Below, piece after piece: positions 1-8,502 of a DNA stretch of 38,594 bases. The position numbers were made by a program, and so were the translations under genes. Within the stretch, counting starts at the first letter, position 1. Each line of letters opens with the position of its first letter. This stretch comes from Prevotella sp. (GTDB taxonomy: Bacteria > Bacteroidota > Bacteroidia > Bacteroidales > Bacteroidaceae). The stretch spans positions 1 through 38,594 of the forward strand of contig JAHHQW010000020.1 of assembly GCA_020026195.1 (NCBI GenBank). The letters are read 5' to 3'. The notes below the pieces were generated by a model. The model was not told the DNA's origin. It worked only from the letters and a program-made list of their open reading frames with translations, and ran no database searches.

Positions 1-71
1 TAATAATCCAAAGTGAAAGAATTTATCCCCATGATTTATCTACTGAGCCATGATTTATTAACATGTCCGTG

Positions 72-117
72 TATGTAAAAACAAAAGGCTGTCTTCATTT
101 ATTTGGAGACAGCCTTT
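72..117 (-). terminator. Intrinsic terminator of the phospho-sugar mutase gene
   Basis: An 11-bp perfect stem (84-94 with 107-117) with a 12-base loop is followed, on the minus strand, by a T-rich stretch (83 down to 72). It lies just past the stop codon of the leftward mutase gene. Confidence 0.8.
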
Positions 118-139
118 AAACATATTTTATTGTAATAAA

Positions 140-1888
140 TTACAAACCGAGAGAAGCCTTGATAGCTTCAACCTTCTTCTTTGATTCCTCAACGCAGCGA
201 ACATAATCGGCAGGTGATGTCATGTTCTGCTTAACCTCAAGATAGAACTTAATCTTAGGTTCTGTACCAGAAGGACGAACACTTACCTTGTTGCCGTCCT
301 TGCAGAACCATTGCAGAACGTTACTTGTCTCAGGCATGTCGAGGTCTGTTACGTTACCCTCGGCATCAGTCTGTTTCAGAGTAGAGAAATCCTTAGAAAT
401 TGCAATCTCGCTTCCACCGATGTTCTTCGGAGGATTCTTACGGAAGTTCTCCATCATCTGCTTAATTTCTTCAGCACCAGTCTTACCCGGACGAACTACA
501 TTGATAGTGTGTTCGAAAGAGAAACCATATTCCATGTATATATCCATAAGTACCTCGTAGAGGGTCTTGCCGTTATCTTTAGCCCATGCACAGATTTCAG
601 CCAGCAAAGACATAGCAGAAACAGCATCCTTGTCACGAACAAAGTCCTGAGCCATGAAGCCGTAGCTTTCCTCGCCACCGCCGATATAGTTCTTCTTTCC
701 TTCGTTCTGACGGATTACGTAAGCAATCCATTTGAAACCAGTGTAGCAGTCGAACATCTCGATGTTCTGCTTCTCAGCAATCTTACGTATAACCTCTGTA
801 GTAACGATAGTCTTTACGATATAGTCGTTAGGCTGCATCTTACCCATGTTCTTACGGTTAGTGATGATGTAGTAGAGGAAGATAAGACAAGTCTGGTTAC
901 CATTGATGAGCACCCATTCTCCCTTATCGTTCTTACAAGCCATACCAACGCGGTCGGCATCAGGGTCAGAAGCCATAACGATGTCGGCATCAATAGCCTT
1001 GGCATCACGGATGGCAAGTGTCAGAGCTTCACCGTTTTCAGGGTTAGGACTTACAACTGTTGGGAAGTCACCGCTGCGAACCATCTGTTCCTTAACGCAG
1101 TGAACGTTCTCGAAACCCCAGAGTTTCAGTGACTGCGGGATAAGCATCATACCAGTTCCGTGTAACGGAGTATAAACAATCTTAAGATCTTTCTGACGTT
1201 TGATAGCCTCAGGATCGATACATATTGAATGAACTTTCTCAAGATAAATATCATCTACATCCTTACCGATAATCTGGATAAGTTCTTTGTTTCCTTTAAA
1301 TTTAACATCCTCAATGCGAACCTTGTTCACTTCCTCGATGATGCCCTTGTCGTGCGGAGTGATTACCTGTGAACCATCCTCCCAGTAAGCTTTGTATCCG
1401 TTATATTCCTTTGGATTGTGAGATGCCGTGATGTTTACACCGCTCTGGCATCCGAAGTGACGGATTGCAAAAGAACATTCAGGTGTAGGACGCATATCTT
1501 CGAACAGGTAAACCTTGATGTCGTTTGCTGAGAATATGTCGGCAACTGTTTCTGCGAACAGACGGCTGTTGTTACGGCAGTCGTGACAAACAACTACAGA
1601 AATCTGTTTCTTGTCTGTAAATACCTTCTTCAGGTAGTTTGCCAGACCCTGAGTTGCCATGCCTACTGTATATATGTTCATACGGTTTGTACCTGCACCC
1701 ATTATACCGCGCAGACCACCTGTACCGAATTCAAGATCTTTGTAAAAACTCTCTATGAGATTTGTTTTATCTTCAGCAGCGAGCATTTCCTTAATCTGCT
1801 CCTGTGTTTCTTCATCGAAAGCGGGAGTAAGCCACATCTGGGCTTTCTTCTCGCACTGTGCTACGAGTTCCATTGCTTTATTATCCAT
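140..1888 (-). CDS. Phospho-sugar mutase (phosphoglucomutase/phosphomannomutase family)
   Basis: An alpha-D-phosphohexomutase that interconverts sugar 1- and 6-phosphates in the cytoplasm through a phosphoserine intermediate. The 582-residue length is normal for the long phosphoglucomutase-type members. All four signature loops are visible: the catalytic TASHNP loop (Ser156), the metal-binding DPDADR loop (308-313), the sugar-binding GGGEESYG loop (403-410) and the phosphate-binding RPSGTEPK loop (538-545). The substrate (glucose or mannose) cannot be decided from sequence alone. The gene faces away from all the phage genes and has its own terminator. I read it as the host chromosomal gene flanking the prophage, with no sign of disruption. 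Confidence 0.95.
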   Translation of the reverse strand: MDNKAMELVAQCEKKAQMWLTPAFDEETQEQIKEMLAAEDKTNLIESFYKDLEFGTGGLRGIMGAGTNRMNIYTVGMATQGLANYLKKVFTDKKQISVVVCHDCRNNSRLFAETVADIFSANDIKVYLFEDMRPTPECSFAIRHFGCQSGVNITASHNPKEYNGYKAYWEDGSQVITPHDKGIIEEVNKVRIEDVKFKGNKELIQIIGKDVDDIYLEKVHSICIDPEAIKRQKDLKIVYTPLHGTGMMLIPQSLKLWGFENVHCVKEQMVRSGDFPTVVSPNPENGEALTLAIRDAKAIDADIVMASDPDADRVGMACKNDKGEWVLINGNQTCLIFLYYIITNRKNMGKMQPNDYIVKTIVTTEVIRKIAEKQNIEMFDCYTGFKWIAYVIRQNEGKKNYIGGGEESYGFMAQDFVRDKDAVSAMSLLAEICAWAKDNGKTLYEVLMDIYMEYGFSFEHTINVVRPGKTGAEEIKQMMENFRKNPPKNIGGSEIAISKDFSTLKQTDAEGNVTDLDMPETSNVLQWFCKDGNKVSVRPSGTEPKIKFYLEVKQNMTSPADYVRCVEESKKKVEAIKASLGL

Positions 1889-2301
1889 ATCTTATATGTT
1901 ATTTAATTATTCTTATATTGCAAAAATAATAAATAAAACCGAATAATACGTATAGGAGTGTATAGTTTTTGAATAAATTACAGATAAAAATGATATTTGG
2001 TTATTGGCATTGTTATCTGTGAATGTTTATATTATACAGTATGATGTACAATTCATTGCAGGTTCAGATAAATAAGATTTGTAATACTGCTATGTTTACA
2101 GATGAAAGAAAGGTTTGAAAAGGGGTAGGGACGTTCAGTGTTATTCCTTTGTCATGGAATCGTATAAAAACAAAAAAACACAATCTTAATAGACTGTGCA
2201 TCTGAAAGTTGCGGAGAGACGATAGAACAACATGCTAAAATCAAGCATTTACATGCTTTTTTTCCTACTTTTCTTTGATTTTTTAATTTTTTATGTCCGA
2301 G
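1889..2301. other. Gene-free junction between host gene and phage genes
   Basis: About 400 AT-rich bases lie between the host mutase and the first phage-type gene. I see no convincing gene or tRNA. The left prophage attachment site is likely to be here, but its core cannot be defined without the right end, which is outside the window. Confidence 0.4.
1921..1928 (-). promoter_or_regulatory. Possible -7 box for the mutase gene
   Basis: On the minus strand this reads TATTTTTG, matching the Bacteroidetes TAnnTTTG box, about 30 bases upstream of the start codon. No clear -33 TTTG is seen at the right distance. Confidence 0.4.
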
Positions 2302-2329
2302 TTTTGTCCCAGTTTTACCTGGGACAAAA
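2302..2329 (-). terminator. Hairpin downstream of the repressor-like gene
   Basis: A perfect 11-bp stem (2302-2312 with 2319-2329) with a 6-base loop sits 6 bases past the stop codon of the leftward gene. A-rich/T-rich arms make it usable in either direction, though there is no long T run beyond the stem. Confidence 0.6.
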
Positions 2330-2335
2330 TCAGAA

Positions 2336-2791
2336 CTAATTGTTCTGTGACTTAAGGACATCTATAACATTTGACCATTGGCTTTTCATCCAATTGATCT
2401 GCTCACATTTGTCTGCGATAACATCATCCTTCTGCTTAATAACTTCTTCAAGATTTTGAATAGTTTTAAGCAATGTGTCAATATCTTCGCTGTTATTTAT
2501 TGTAACATCACCTTCTACTTGGCTGTGAGATACTACGCCAGATACATTATTATATGTGTCACTGCTTGTATCAGAAGAAGATTGATCAAAAGAGATAAAA
2601 TAAGATGGAGCTTTGTTGTAATGCTCACACAAATTCTCAAGATGTCTAAAATTTATTGAATTAATATTTTTGAAATATTCAGGTCCCATCCTACTAGTAC
2701 CGCCAAAAATTGCTTTGCCAAAATCTTTCTTCAATTCCTTACTCGCGACGTATAACGCCATAAGGTTTTCGATGTTAAATCTAATCTTCAT
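2336..2791 (-). CDS. Putative phage repressor-like regulator with C-terminal coiled coil
   Basis: A 151-residue protein and the only leftward phage gene. Residues 1-65 are helical and look like a small HTH domain (a stretch around ELKKDFGKAIFGG, then NFRHLENLCEHY). A Ser/Thr/Asn-rich linker with VEGDVTINNS follows (about 70-102), and residues 103-150 form a charged heptad-like helix suited to oligomerisation. This layout is common among Bacteroidetes phage and ICE regulators. Its position, divergent from the early genes across an inverted-repeat region (2830-2873), fits a lysogeny repressor. The assignment rests on context and a weak HTH resemblance, not on a clear family match. It has its own downstream hairpin. 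Confidence 0.55.
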   Translation of the reverse strand: MKIRFNIENLMALYVASKELKKDFGKAIFGGTSRMGPEYFKNINSINFRHLENLCEHYNKAPSYFISFDQSSSDTSSDTYNNVSGVVSHSQVEGDVTINNSEDIDTLLKTIQNLEEVIKQKDDVIADKCEQINWMKSQWSNVIDVLKSQNN

Positions 2792-2829
2792 ATGCTCTGT
2801 TTTGTTTGATTATGTTATTTCTTTTTACT

Positions 2830-2873
2830 AATGCAAGTATTTTATTGCTTTTATGCAATTAAATACTTGCATT
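2830..2873. promoter_or_regulatory. Nested inverted-repeat operator between divergent phage promoters
   Basis: Perfect 13-bp arms (2830-2842 and 2861-2873) flank an 18-base spacer that itself holds a 5-bp inverted repeat (2844-2848 and 2855-2859). The right arm overlaps the -33 TTG of the rightward promoter, so a bound protein should repress early transcription. Confidence 0.65.
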
Positions 2874-2897
2874 TTTAAATAATTTGTTTTATATTTG
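2867..2897 (+). promoter_or_regulatory. Rightward early promoter
   Basis: TTG at 2867-2869 and TATATTTG at 2890-2897 with a 20-base spacer match the Bacteroidetes sigma-ABfr pattern. The -33 element lies inside the operator arm, and the first early start codon is 30 bases downstream. Confidence 0.7.
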
Positions 2898-2926
2898 CAT
2901 GTAAATTTAAACTTTTAATTTTTAAA

Positions 2927-3238
2927 ATGCAAACATTTATGAGCAAAAATGCAAAAGAACTAGCGAAAAAGCCTTCTGAATGGACAGAAAAGGCTACATA
3001 CATCAGAGATCTGTACAAAAAACTGGACACGAGAGTACGCAACAAAATGCTTGCAGACCTTAATTTGAAATTTGACATTTCACTTAACTCCTTGTGGCAG
3101 AAATTTGAAGGTAAAAGGGAATTTACACCTGTACAAGTTTACAGTATTTATGATTTTATCATTAAAAATGAAGTTGAATATAAAAGTATAAACAATGAAC
3201 TTACAACAATTATCAGAAAATGTAACCGCCTTGATTAA
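2927..3238 (+). CDS. Small early protein, possible Cro-like regulator
   Basis: A 103-residue, basic, mostly helical protein that is the first rightward gene after the divergent operator. The alternative start at Met5 (2939) is equally plausible. The stretch around residues 48-80 has the helix spacing of a small HTH protein, and its position opposite the repressor-like gene is where a Cro-type regulator is usually found. No recognised signature is present, so the regulatory role is an inference from position. Its end overlaps the next gene by 44 bases in another frame. Confidence 0.6.
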   Translation: MQTFMSKNAKELAKKPSEWTEKATYIRDLYKKLDTRVRNKMLADLNLKFDISLNSLWQKFEGKREFTPVQVYSIYDFIIKNEVEYKSINNELTTIIRKCNRLD

Positions 3239-3473
3239 GGTTGGAAAACTCCCTAAAGAGTTTGAAATAACAGTAGCAAAATTAACAGATAGCAATTTAG
3301 AAATTGCATATGGACATGTAGGTGATAAATTTTACAAGTGGGATTCTAACGGAAAAGCTTTTGTATCACACGGGAAGCAACTTGGAATTATAGAAGATGA
3401 AGACGGCAGCGCAACAGCTGCTATGGTGTACACGTTTCAAAGGTTACCGCAGATGGACTTTAATTCTTTATGA
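3195..3473 (+). CDS. Hypothetical early phage protein
   Basis: A 92-residue acidic protein that I do not recognise. A short helical start (residues 1-20) is followed by a mixed strand-rich body with GDKFYKWDSNGKAF in the middle. No membrane segment or signal peptide. It overlaps the upstream gene by 44 bases, which suggests translational coupling in the early operon. Confidence 0.6.
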   Translation: MNLQQLSENVTALIKVGKLPKEFEITVAKLTDSNLEIAYGHVGDKFYKWDSNGKAFVSHGKQLGIIEDEDGSATAAMVYTFQRLPQMDFNSL

Positions 3474-3498
3474 ACATGTATAAAAGAAATGCAAAGAC

Positions 3499-3864
3499 AT
3501 GGAAAATTTCAAAATTGATTCAATGAAGAGATTTGGAGCTCTTGTTAAGTTGTTTTTTACTGTTGCCTTTGAAGGCATATCGTTAAGTCAAACAAGCTAT
3601 GTATTTAAGAGAAACTATGTTTTTTGTTTTTACAGTCATCACAATAGGATTGCAACTATAGACTTTGATATTGAGGATAAGTCCTGGGAAGTTGGTACTA
3701 TACAGGAATGTGAAGATGGTTTTTTGCGCTTAAAATTTGAAATTCTGACTAATGATGAACTTTATGGTAGGATTTATAGTTGGTTTCAAAAGTCTACACG
3801 TCTGCATGTTAAATCTCGTGATTGTGATTTTGATAGCTTTGATTTTGCGAATGCGATTTCCTAA
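3499..3864 (+). CDS. Hypothetical early phage protein
   Basis: A 121-residue protein rich in aromatic residues, with a central strand-rich part (about 40-75) and a C-terminal Asp/Ser-rich tail. Not recognised. The Phe-rich stretch at 17-27 is not long enough to be a firm membrane segment. It continues the early operon 25 bases after the previous gene. Confidence 0.55.
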   Translation: MENFKIDSMKRFGALVKLFFTVAFEGISLSQTSYVFKRNYVFCFYSHHNRIATIDFDIEDKSWEVGTIQECEDGFLRLKFEILTNDELYGRIYSWFQKSTRLHVKSRDCDFDSFDFANAIS

Positions 3865-3892
3865 TCATATTTTTTAAATTTTCGTTGATATG

Positions 3893-4108
3893 ATGTACAT
3901 TGGCTTTACTGCGAGAGATTTAGAAATAATTTTAGAAGCTGTAGATGAAAGGATCTTCATGTTAGCTCATGATAGATTTAACTGCGAACAAGCAAACGAT
4001 TTTAAAACGGCTGATGCTATCACGAAGAAACTTTACGATGAAAGAAGGATTCTTAGAAGATTAAAATATATTCAAAAACATTTGAATTCTTCTCACAGAA
4101 TTAAATAA
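3893..4108 (+). CDS. Small helical hypothetical protein
   Basis: A protein of about 71 residues, predicted almost fully helical and basic toward the C terminus (ERRILRRLKYIQKHL). Two adjacent ATGs at 3890 and 3893 are possible starts. A small regulator or nucleic-acid binder is possible but nothing shows it directly. Confidence 0.5.
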   Translation: MYIGFTARDLEIILEAVDERIFMLAHDRFNCEQANDFKTADAITKKLYDERRILRRLKYIQKHLNSSHRIK

Positions 4109-4138
4109 TAATATAATTATATAATATAATAATTAGAT

Positions 4139-4417
4139 ATGAAAGTATTGACTCATTATAAAATTAAAGATTTTAGCATGTGCCCACTTTATAATAAGGG
4201 CGATGATTTAGAACTTCAAAAGACAGAGAATATTGAAATTGGCGAAATCGTCATTATACAAACTAGAGTTAAAATATTTGTGGGTGAAATTTTACCGTCA
4301 AAAAAAATTGGATTTTTAGCAATAACAGAAGGATTGAAAAAAAACATTATAAGATTTATATTTCGCGGTAAAAAGAAATTTTATTTTTACCACATTTTGC
4401 GGAAAATAAGTAAGTAA
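4139..4417 (+). CDS. Orphan SMxP-type (S24/S26-like) small protein
   Basis: A 92-residue protein whose N-terminal half looks like the catalytic-serine region of the S24/S26 fold found in LexA/CI repressors and signal peptidases: SMCP (Ser13), GDD at 21-23, then GEIVIIQTR (35-43). It has no DNA-binding domain in front. The usual catalytic lysine is not clearly placed; candidates lie around 45 and 55-56. The C-terminal third is very basic. It could be a self-cleavage-domain relic, an antirepressor acting on the repressor-like protein, or an inactive fold. The assignment is motif-level only. Confidence 0.5.
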   Translation: MKVLTHYKIKDFSMCPLYNKGDDLELQKTENIEIGEIVIIQTRVKIFVGEILPSKKIGFLAITEGLKKNIIRFIFRGKKKFYFYHILRKISK

Positions 4418-4439
4418 AATGATTGAGGGGGAAAATGGT

Positions 4440-4655
4440 ATGGCAAAATATCTTGTAAAACGTATGCGTATAATTATCACAAATAAGGATGGTGATACTT
4501 TAAAAGGCAATACAACTGTTCTTGATAATTGCGATGATCTTGAAAAATACAAGCAGAGAGTAATAAATTCTATAAGAAGAGCTTTAGATCTTGAGACATC
4601 TACTAAAGTTAAAGTGCTGCTAATATATGATGAAAATAATGAAAGAGCAAAATAG
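4440..4655 (+). CDS. Small hypothetical early protein
   Basis: A 71-residue mixed alpha/beta protein, not recognised. I prefer the ATG at 4440 because a purine-rich GAGGGGGA lies just upstream. An ATG at 4419, one base after the previous stop, would add seven residues. It closes the early gene group before the replication gene. Confidence 0.5.
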   Translation: MAKYLVKRMRIIITNKDGDTLKGNTTVLDNCDDLEKYKQRVINSIRRALDLETSTKVKVLLIYDENNERAK

Positions 4656-4710
4656 CATGTTACAGAAAATTTTATATTAATCAGTAATTTATTGAGGGAA
4701 GAGGATATAA

Positions 4711-4718
4711 TATATTTG
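4711..4718 (+). promoter_or_regulatory. Promoter box of the primase-helicase gene
   Basis: TATATTTG lies 24 bases upstream of the start codon. The nearest TTG (4692-4694) is 16 bases upstream, a short spacer for this promoter class. Confidence 0.5.
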
Positions 4719-4742
4719 TGAAAGAAATAAAGTGGTAACGAT

Positions 4743-7700
4743 ATGATAGACAAAATAACTATAGACCAGGTGATGGAACGCGCCAACATCATTGACGTTG
4801 TGTCGGACTTTGTTCAATTACAGAAATACGGAAGCAATTACAAGGCTTGCTGTCCTTTCCATAAAGAAAAAACAGCCTCGTTCATTGTATCGCCATCAAA
4901 AGATATATGGCATTGTTTCGGTTGTGGTAAAGGCGGAAACGCCATCGATTTTATAATGGAGCATGAAGCTCTAAGTTATCCTGAAGCTATAAAATACCTT
5001 TGTAAGAAATATAATATTCAGTATAACGAGAGCAGCCATCACTCCGAAGAGGAAGAAAAAGAGTTCAAGAAGAAGGAAAGTCTATTTATCATAACATCGG
5101 CTGCTGCAGAGTTCTATGCACATACACTGCACAGCAAAACCAAAGAGGCTATTTCTGCACTGGCTTATGTCAACCGCCGATGGAATAACAGACTTGTAGA
5201 TACAAAGACTCATAAGATGAGCCTTGAAGACTATGAAAAGGACTATCCTTCAATCATTGGTATCGGCTATGCCGACGGATGGACTTCTTTCTATGACTAT
5301 GCGATAAAAAAGGGCTATAGCGAGGCCCTTATGGAAGAGGTTGGAATCATTAAGAAGAGCAGCCGCGGAACTTACATAGATGTCTTTCATCATCGTATCA
5401 CTATACCTATCCGTGACAAGTATCGTCACGTGATAGGTTTCACCTGTCGCAAATTGGACGAGGATAGCGACGCACCCAAATACATGAACAGCTGTGATTC
5501 TGTAATCTACCATAAACGTAACAGCATATTCGGTATTGACAACGCCGTCAAGCAGGCCATTGCTGAGCATTGCTTCTTCTGCGTCGAGGGTGCGCCTGAT
5601 GCTATGAAGCTGCATTCTCTTGGTATAGACAATGCTATTGCCAACCTCGGTACTGCTTGGACTGCCGAAATGTTCGCGCAGATCAAGAAGTACAATGCGA
5701 CAGCGTGTTTCATTCCCGACATGGATAAACCGAAACACGGCGAAAGATGGGGAACAGGCATCAAGGCTGTGATGAAAGCCGGAAGACTTGCCATAGAACA
5801 GGGGCTGAGAGTAACAGTAAGGGAGATACCGCAAGGCGAAAAGAAACAGGATGCTGATTCTTATCTCCAGAGTAAAGACATGCTTTACAATCTTTCCGAG
5901 CAGGACTTCGTCGAATGGTATGCGGCCAAGGTTATCAACCATGACGACAATACCACAGAAAAAAGTGAGAAGATAAAAGAAGTTTGCGGTATCATTGCCA
6001 TGATTCCTGATGACTTCTTACAAGATTCTCTGATAGAGAAACTCGGTAACAGATATACAGGCAAGAACAGATGGAAGGCAGCTCTTAAAGAGGTCAAGAA
6101 AGCCAATGAAAGGAAAAGAGCAGAAGAGATTTCGCAGAAAGGCGACATCGATCTGCTGAAAAAATATGGTTTTATGGAGGAAGACAACTGCTATTATGGA
6201 GATAATGGTACAAGACAGTGGTCGAACTTTACGATGAAACCTTTGTTCCACATTAAAGATTCTTTCAATGCAAAGCGCATATACAAGATAAAGAATGTCT
6301 ATGGAAGAACGGAGCTTATAGAACTGAAGACGGAAGAACTGATATCCCTGCCGAAATTCCAACAGAGGATGGAATCTTTAGGCAACTATCTCTGGATGGT
6401 ATCAATGGATGAATTACGCAGGCTGAAGGAGTATCTCTACGAGAACACAGAAACTGCTGAAGAAATTAAGCAGATGGGATGGAACAAAGCTGGGTTCTAT
6501 GTTTGGGGTAACGGTATATTCTTCGACCGTCACTTCAACAAGGTAGACGATTACGGAATGGTGCATCTTCAGACTACCGATGATGCGGGACACGCCAGAC
6601 AGAACAACTATTATCTACCGGCGATGTCTAAGATATATGCCGACGAACGCGAGCTCTTCTCATTCGAACGCCGCTTTATATTGAACCAGGGGCATTCATC
6701 CATATCGTTGCCGGACTTCTGCGTTATGATGCAGGGCGTCTTCGGCGACAATGCCAAGATAGGTATTGAATTCCTACTTGCCACACTGTTCCGCGATATC
6801 ATAATATCTGTTACCAAGAACTTCCCGATCCTCAATCTTTTCGGACCGAAAGGTTCTGGTAAGTCGGAGCTCGCGCATACGCTGATGGCATTCTTTATTA
6901 AAGATGATACAGGTATCAACATTCAGAATGCCACGATAGCTGCTCTTGCCGATGCCATCGCTCAGTGTTCTAATGCACTCGTTCACATCGACGAGTACAA
7001 GAACAATGTCGACCCAATAAAAATTGAATTTCTGAAAGGTCTCTATGACGGAACAGGACGAAGCCGCATGAATATGGAGCTAGATAAAAAGCGTCAGATT
7101 ACTGCTGTAGATTCGGCTGTAGTCCTTTCGGGACAGGAGATGCCTACCGTCGATATCGCTTTGTTCTCTCGTACGATCTTCCTGACGTTCGAAACAACTA
7201 CACACACAAGAGAGCAGAAACAGAACTTCAAGGAACTTGCTGCGATTCGCTCCATGGGCGTTCCACACCTTACAAATCTTATAGTTACATATCGTGACCT
7301 TGTAGCGAGTCAGTTCTACGAAGCCTATAACGAGACATTGACTGACCTTGAGAAAGACAATAACGGAGAAATCGAAGACCGAATATGGCGCAACTGGGGC
7401 ATGCTGCTCTCTGTTTACAGAATACTGAAGGAACCGCTGCAGCTCCCATGGTCGTACGAAGAAATGAGAAAACTTACATCCGAAGGCATACACCGTCAGA
7501 ATGTAGAATGTTCTGCCGGCAATGAGTTGGGCACATTCTGGGATATCTTCGAATCTATGGTTAGCGAAGGTATGATTTATCCTGAAAGTGACTATAAGAT
7601 TAAGTATGTCGATAAGATTAAGACTAATATGATAGAACGTGACTTCGGTGAGCAGAAGCCAATACTGATGATGCGTCCGAAGCACGTTATATTCCAATAT

Positions 7701-8039
7701 AAAAAGGCAGCTCGCCAGACCGATGAGAAAACCATGTCTGAACGCTCGATAAGATTCTACCTTATGACATCGCCCGGCATGCTCGGCAAGAAATCCGGAT
7801 GCGAGAGATTTAAGGTAATCGTAAACGGACAGGTACAACAGGAACTCGTAGGCGAAGAGCCTAATAAGAAGTTCAAAGACATTGAGAAATGGGATAACCC
7901 ATTATGCTTTGATTACAATCTTCTGCAGCAACACTATGGCATCAACCTAGAACAAAGGGTAATGGATGAGGAGGACTCTAAGATGGAAGAAAAAAAATCC
8001 AAGAATCCTGATGCCAAACAATCTGATTTACCATTTTAA
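4743..8039 (+). CDS. Phage primase-helicase (CHC2 zinc finger, Toprim, AAA+ helicase)
   Basis: A 1098-residue replication protein that should synthesise primers and unwind phage DNA. Domains in order: a DnaG-type CHC2 zinc finger (Cys37, His40, Cys58, Cys61); a Toprim primase core with VEGAPDAM (Glu281) and DMD (325-327); a long middle region; and a helicase ATPase with Walker A GPKGSGKS (700-707) and a Walker B-like ALVHIDEY (744-751). This is the bifunctional organisation seen in phage and plasmid primase-helicases. The last residues, SDLPF, resemble the acidic-hydrophobic tip of SSB proteins. A terminator and an iteron array follow directly, consistent with an initiator next to its origin. 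Confidence 0.93.
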   Translation: MIDKITIDQVMERANIIDVVSDFVQLQKYGSNYKACCPFHKEKTASFIVSPSKDIWHCFGCGKGGNAIDFIMEHEALSYPEAIKYLCKKYNIQYNESSHHSEEEEKEFKKKESLFIITSAAAEFYAHTLHSKTKEAISALAYVNRRWNNRLVDTKTHKMSLEDYEKDYPSIIGIGYADGWTSFYDYAIKKGYSEALMEEVGIIKKSSRGTYIDVFHHRITIPIRDKYRHVIGFTCRKLDEDSDAPKYMNSCDSVIYHKRNSIFGIDNAVKQAIAEHCFFCVEGAPDAMKLHSLGIDNAIANLGTAWTAEMFAQIKKYNATACFIPDMDKPKHGERWGTGIKAVMKAGRLAIEQGLRVTVREIPQGEKKQDADSYLQSKDMLYNLSEQDFVEWYAAKVINHDDNTTEKSEKIKEVCGIIAMIPDDFLQDSLIEKLGNRYTGKNRWKAALKEVKKANERKRAEEISQKGDIDLLKKYGFMEEDNCYYGDNGTRQWSNFTMKPLFHIKDSFNAKRIYKIKNVYGRTELIELKTEELISLPKFQQRMESLGNYLWMVSMDELRRLKEYLYENTETAEEIKQMGWNKAGFYVWGNGIFFDRHFNKVDDYGMVHLQTTDDAGHARQNNYYLPAMSKIYADERELFSFERRFILNQGHSSISLPDFCVMMQGVFGDNAKIGIEFLLATLFRDIIISVTKNFPILNLFGPKGSGKSELAHTLMAFFIKDDTGINIQNATIAALADAIAQCSNALVHIDEYKNNVDPIKIEFLKGLYDGTGRSRMNMELDKKRQITAVDSAVVLSGQEMPTVDIALFSRTIFLTFETTTHTREQKQNFKELAAIRSMGVPHLTNLIVTYRDLVASQFYEAYNETLTDLEKDNNGEIEDRIWRNWGMLLSVYRILKEPLQLPWSYEEMRKLTSEGIHRQNVECSAGNELGTFWDIFESMVSEGMIYPESDYKIKYVDKIKTNMIERDFGEQKPILMMRPKHVIFQYKKAARQTDEKTMSERSIRFYLMTSPGMLGKKSGCERFKVIVNGQVQQELVGEEPNKKFKDIEKWDNPLCFDYNLLQQHYGINLEQRVMDEEDSKMEEKKSKNPDAKQSDLPF

Positions 8040-8078
8040 TTGAATATTATATAAGTTACACTTGATTTTTTTCATGAA

Positions 8079-8114
8079 GATGTCCTGCTCGTGAGAGTCG
8101 GGCATCTTTTTTTG
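8079..8114 (+). terminator. Intrinsic terminator of the replication gene
   Basis: A 7-bp stem with one G-U pair (8079-8085 with 8100-8106) is followed by a run of seven Ts. Confidence 0.75.
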
Positions 8115-8172
8115 CCGTTTTTGCCGTTTTTACCTCACCTTTGTTTTTGAAATCCAAAAAACGTCACACACG

Positions 8173-8384
8173 TTACACACAAGCACACACACGTTAATTA
8201 CCAACGAGTTACAAAGCACACTTTTACACACAAGGCACACACATTTACACACAAGTCCTTTAAAGAAAGGTTCTTTTCACTATAATTACACACATTTTTA
8301 ATAATTACACACAATCTATTTAAATAATGATATCTGATTATCAGTAAGTTACGTCATTTGTGTGCGTGTGTGTAATGTGTGTAG
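8173..8384. repeat. TTACACACA iteron array, candidate replication origin
   Basis: Five exact direct copies of TTACACACA start at 8173, 8224, 8245, 8286 and 8305. An exact inverted copy is at 8367-8375 and a one-base variant inverted copy at 8376-8384. Further ACAC runs lie between them in an AT-rich, gene-free 460-base stretch directly after the primase-helicase gene. Spacings of 19-21 and 41 are close to whole helical turns. This is the usual look of an iteron origin; an operator array is the main alternative. Confidence 0.6.
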
Positions 8385-8448
8385 CTAAAATGTATGTCTA
8401 TATTATATTGCAATATTGCAATTAAAATAGAGCGTTTGCGAGTATTTT

Positions 8449-8480
8449 TTTGCTTTTATGCGTGTAAATGGTTACATTTG
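8449..8480 (+). promoter_or_regulatory. Promoter of the first late module
   Basis: TTTG at 8449-8452 and TACATTTG at 8473-8480, spacer exactly 20 bases, 22 bases upstream of the next start codon. Confidence 0.75.
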
Positions 8481-8502
8481 TAGCATTCAATCTTAAATAA
8501 TT

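Noticed and set aside
311..1132. 273-codon open frame opposite the phospho-sugar mutase gene
   Set aside because: Fully antisense to a clear family member and without family signatures; a shadow frame.
2152..2361. Leftward 69-codon frame after the repressor-like gene
   Set aside because: Includes the hairpin 2302-2329 and overlaps the end of the repressor-like gene; no support as a gene.
5250..5942. 230-codon leftward frame, and another at 7080-7838, inside the primase-helicase gene
   Set aside because: Antisense to a gene with intact zinc-finger, Toprim and Walker motifs; no promoter or recognisable product.
8161..8390. CRISPR-like repeat array
   Set aside because: Repeats are only 9 bases, spacers irregular (10-42 bases) and some copies inverted; fits iterons, not CRISPR.
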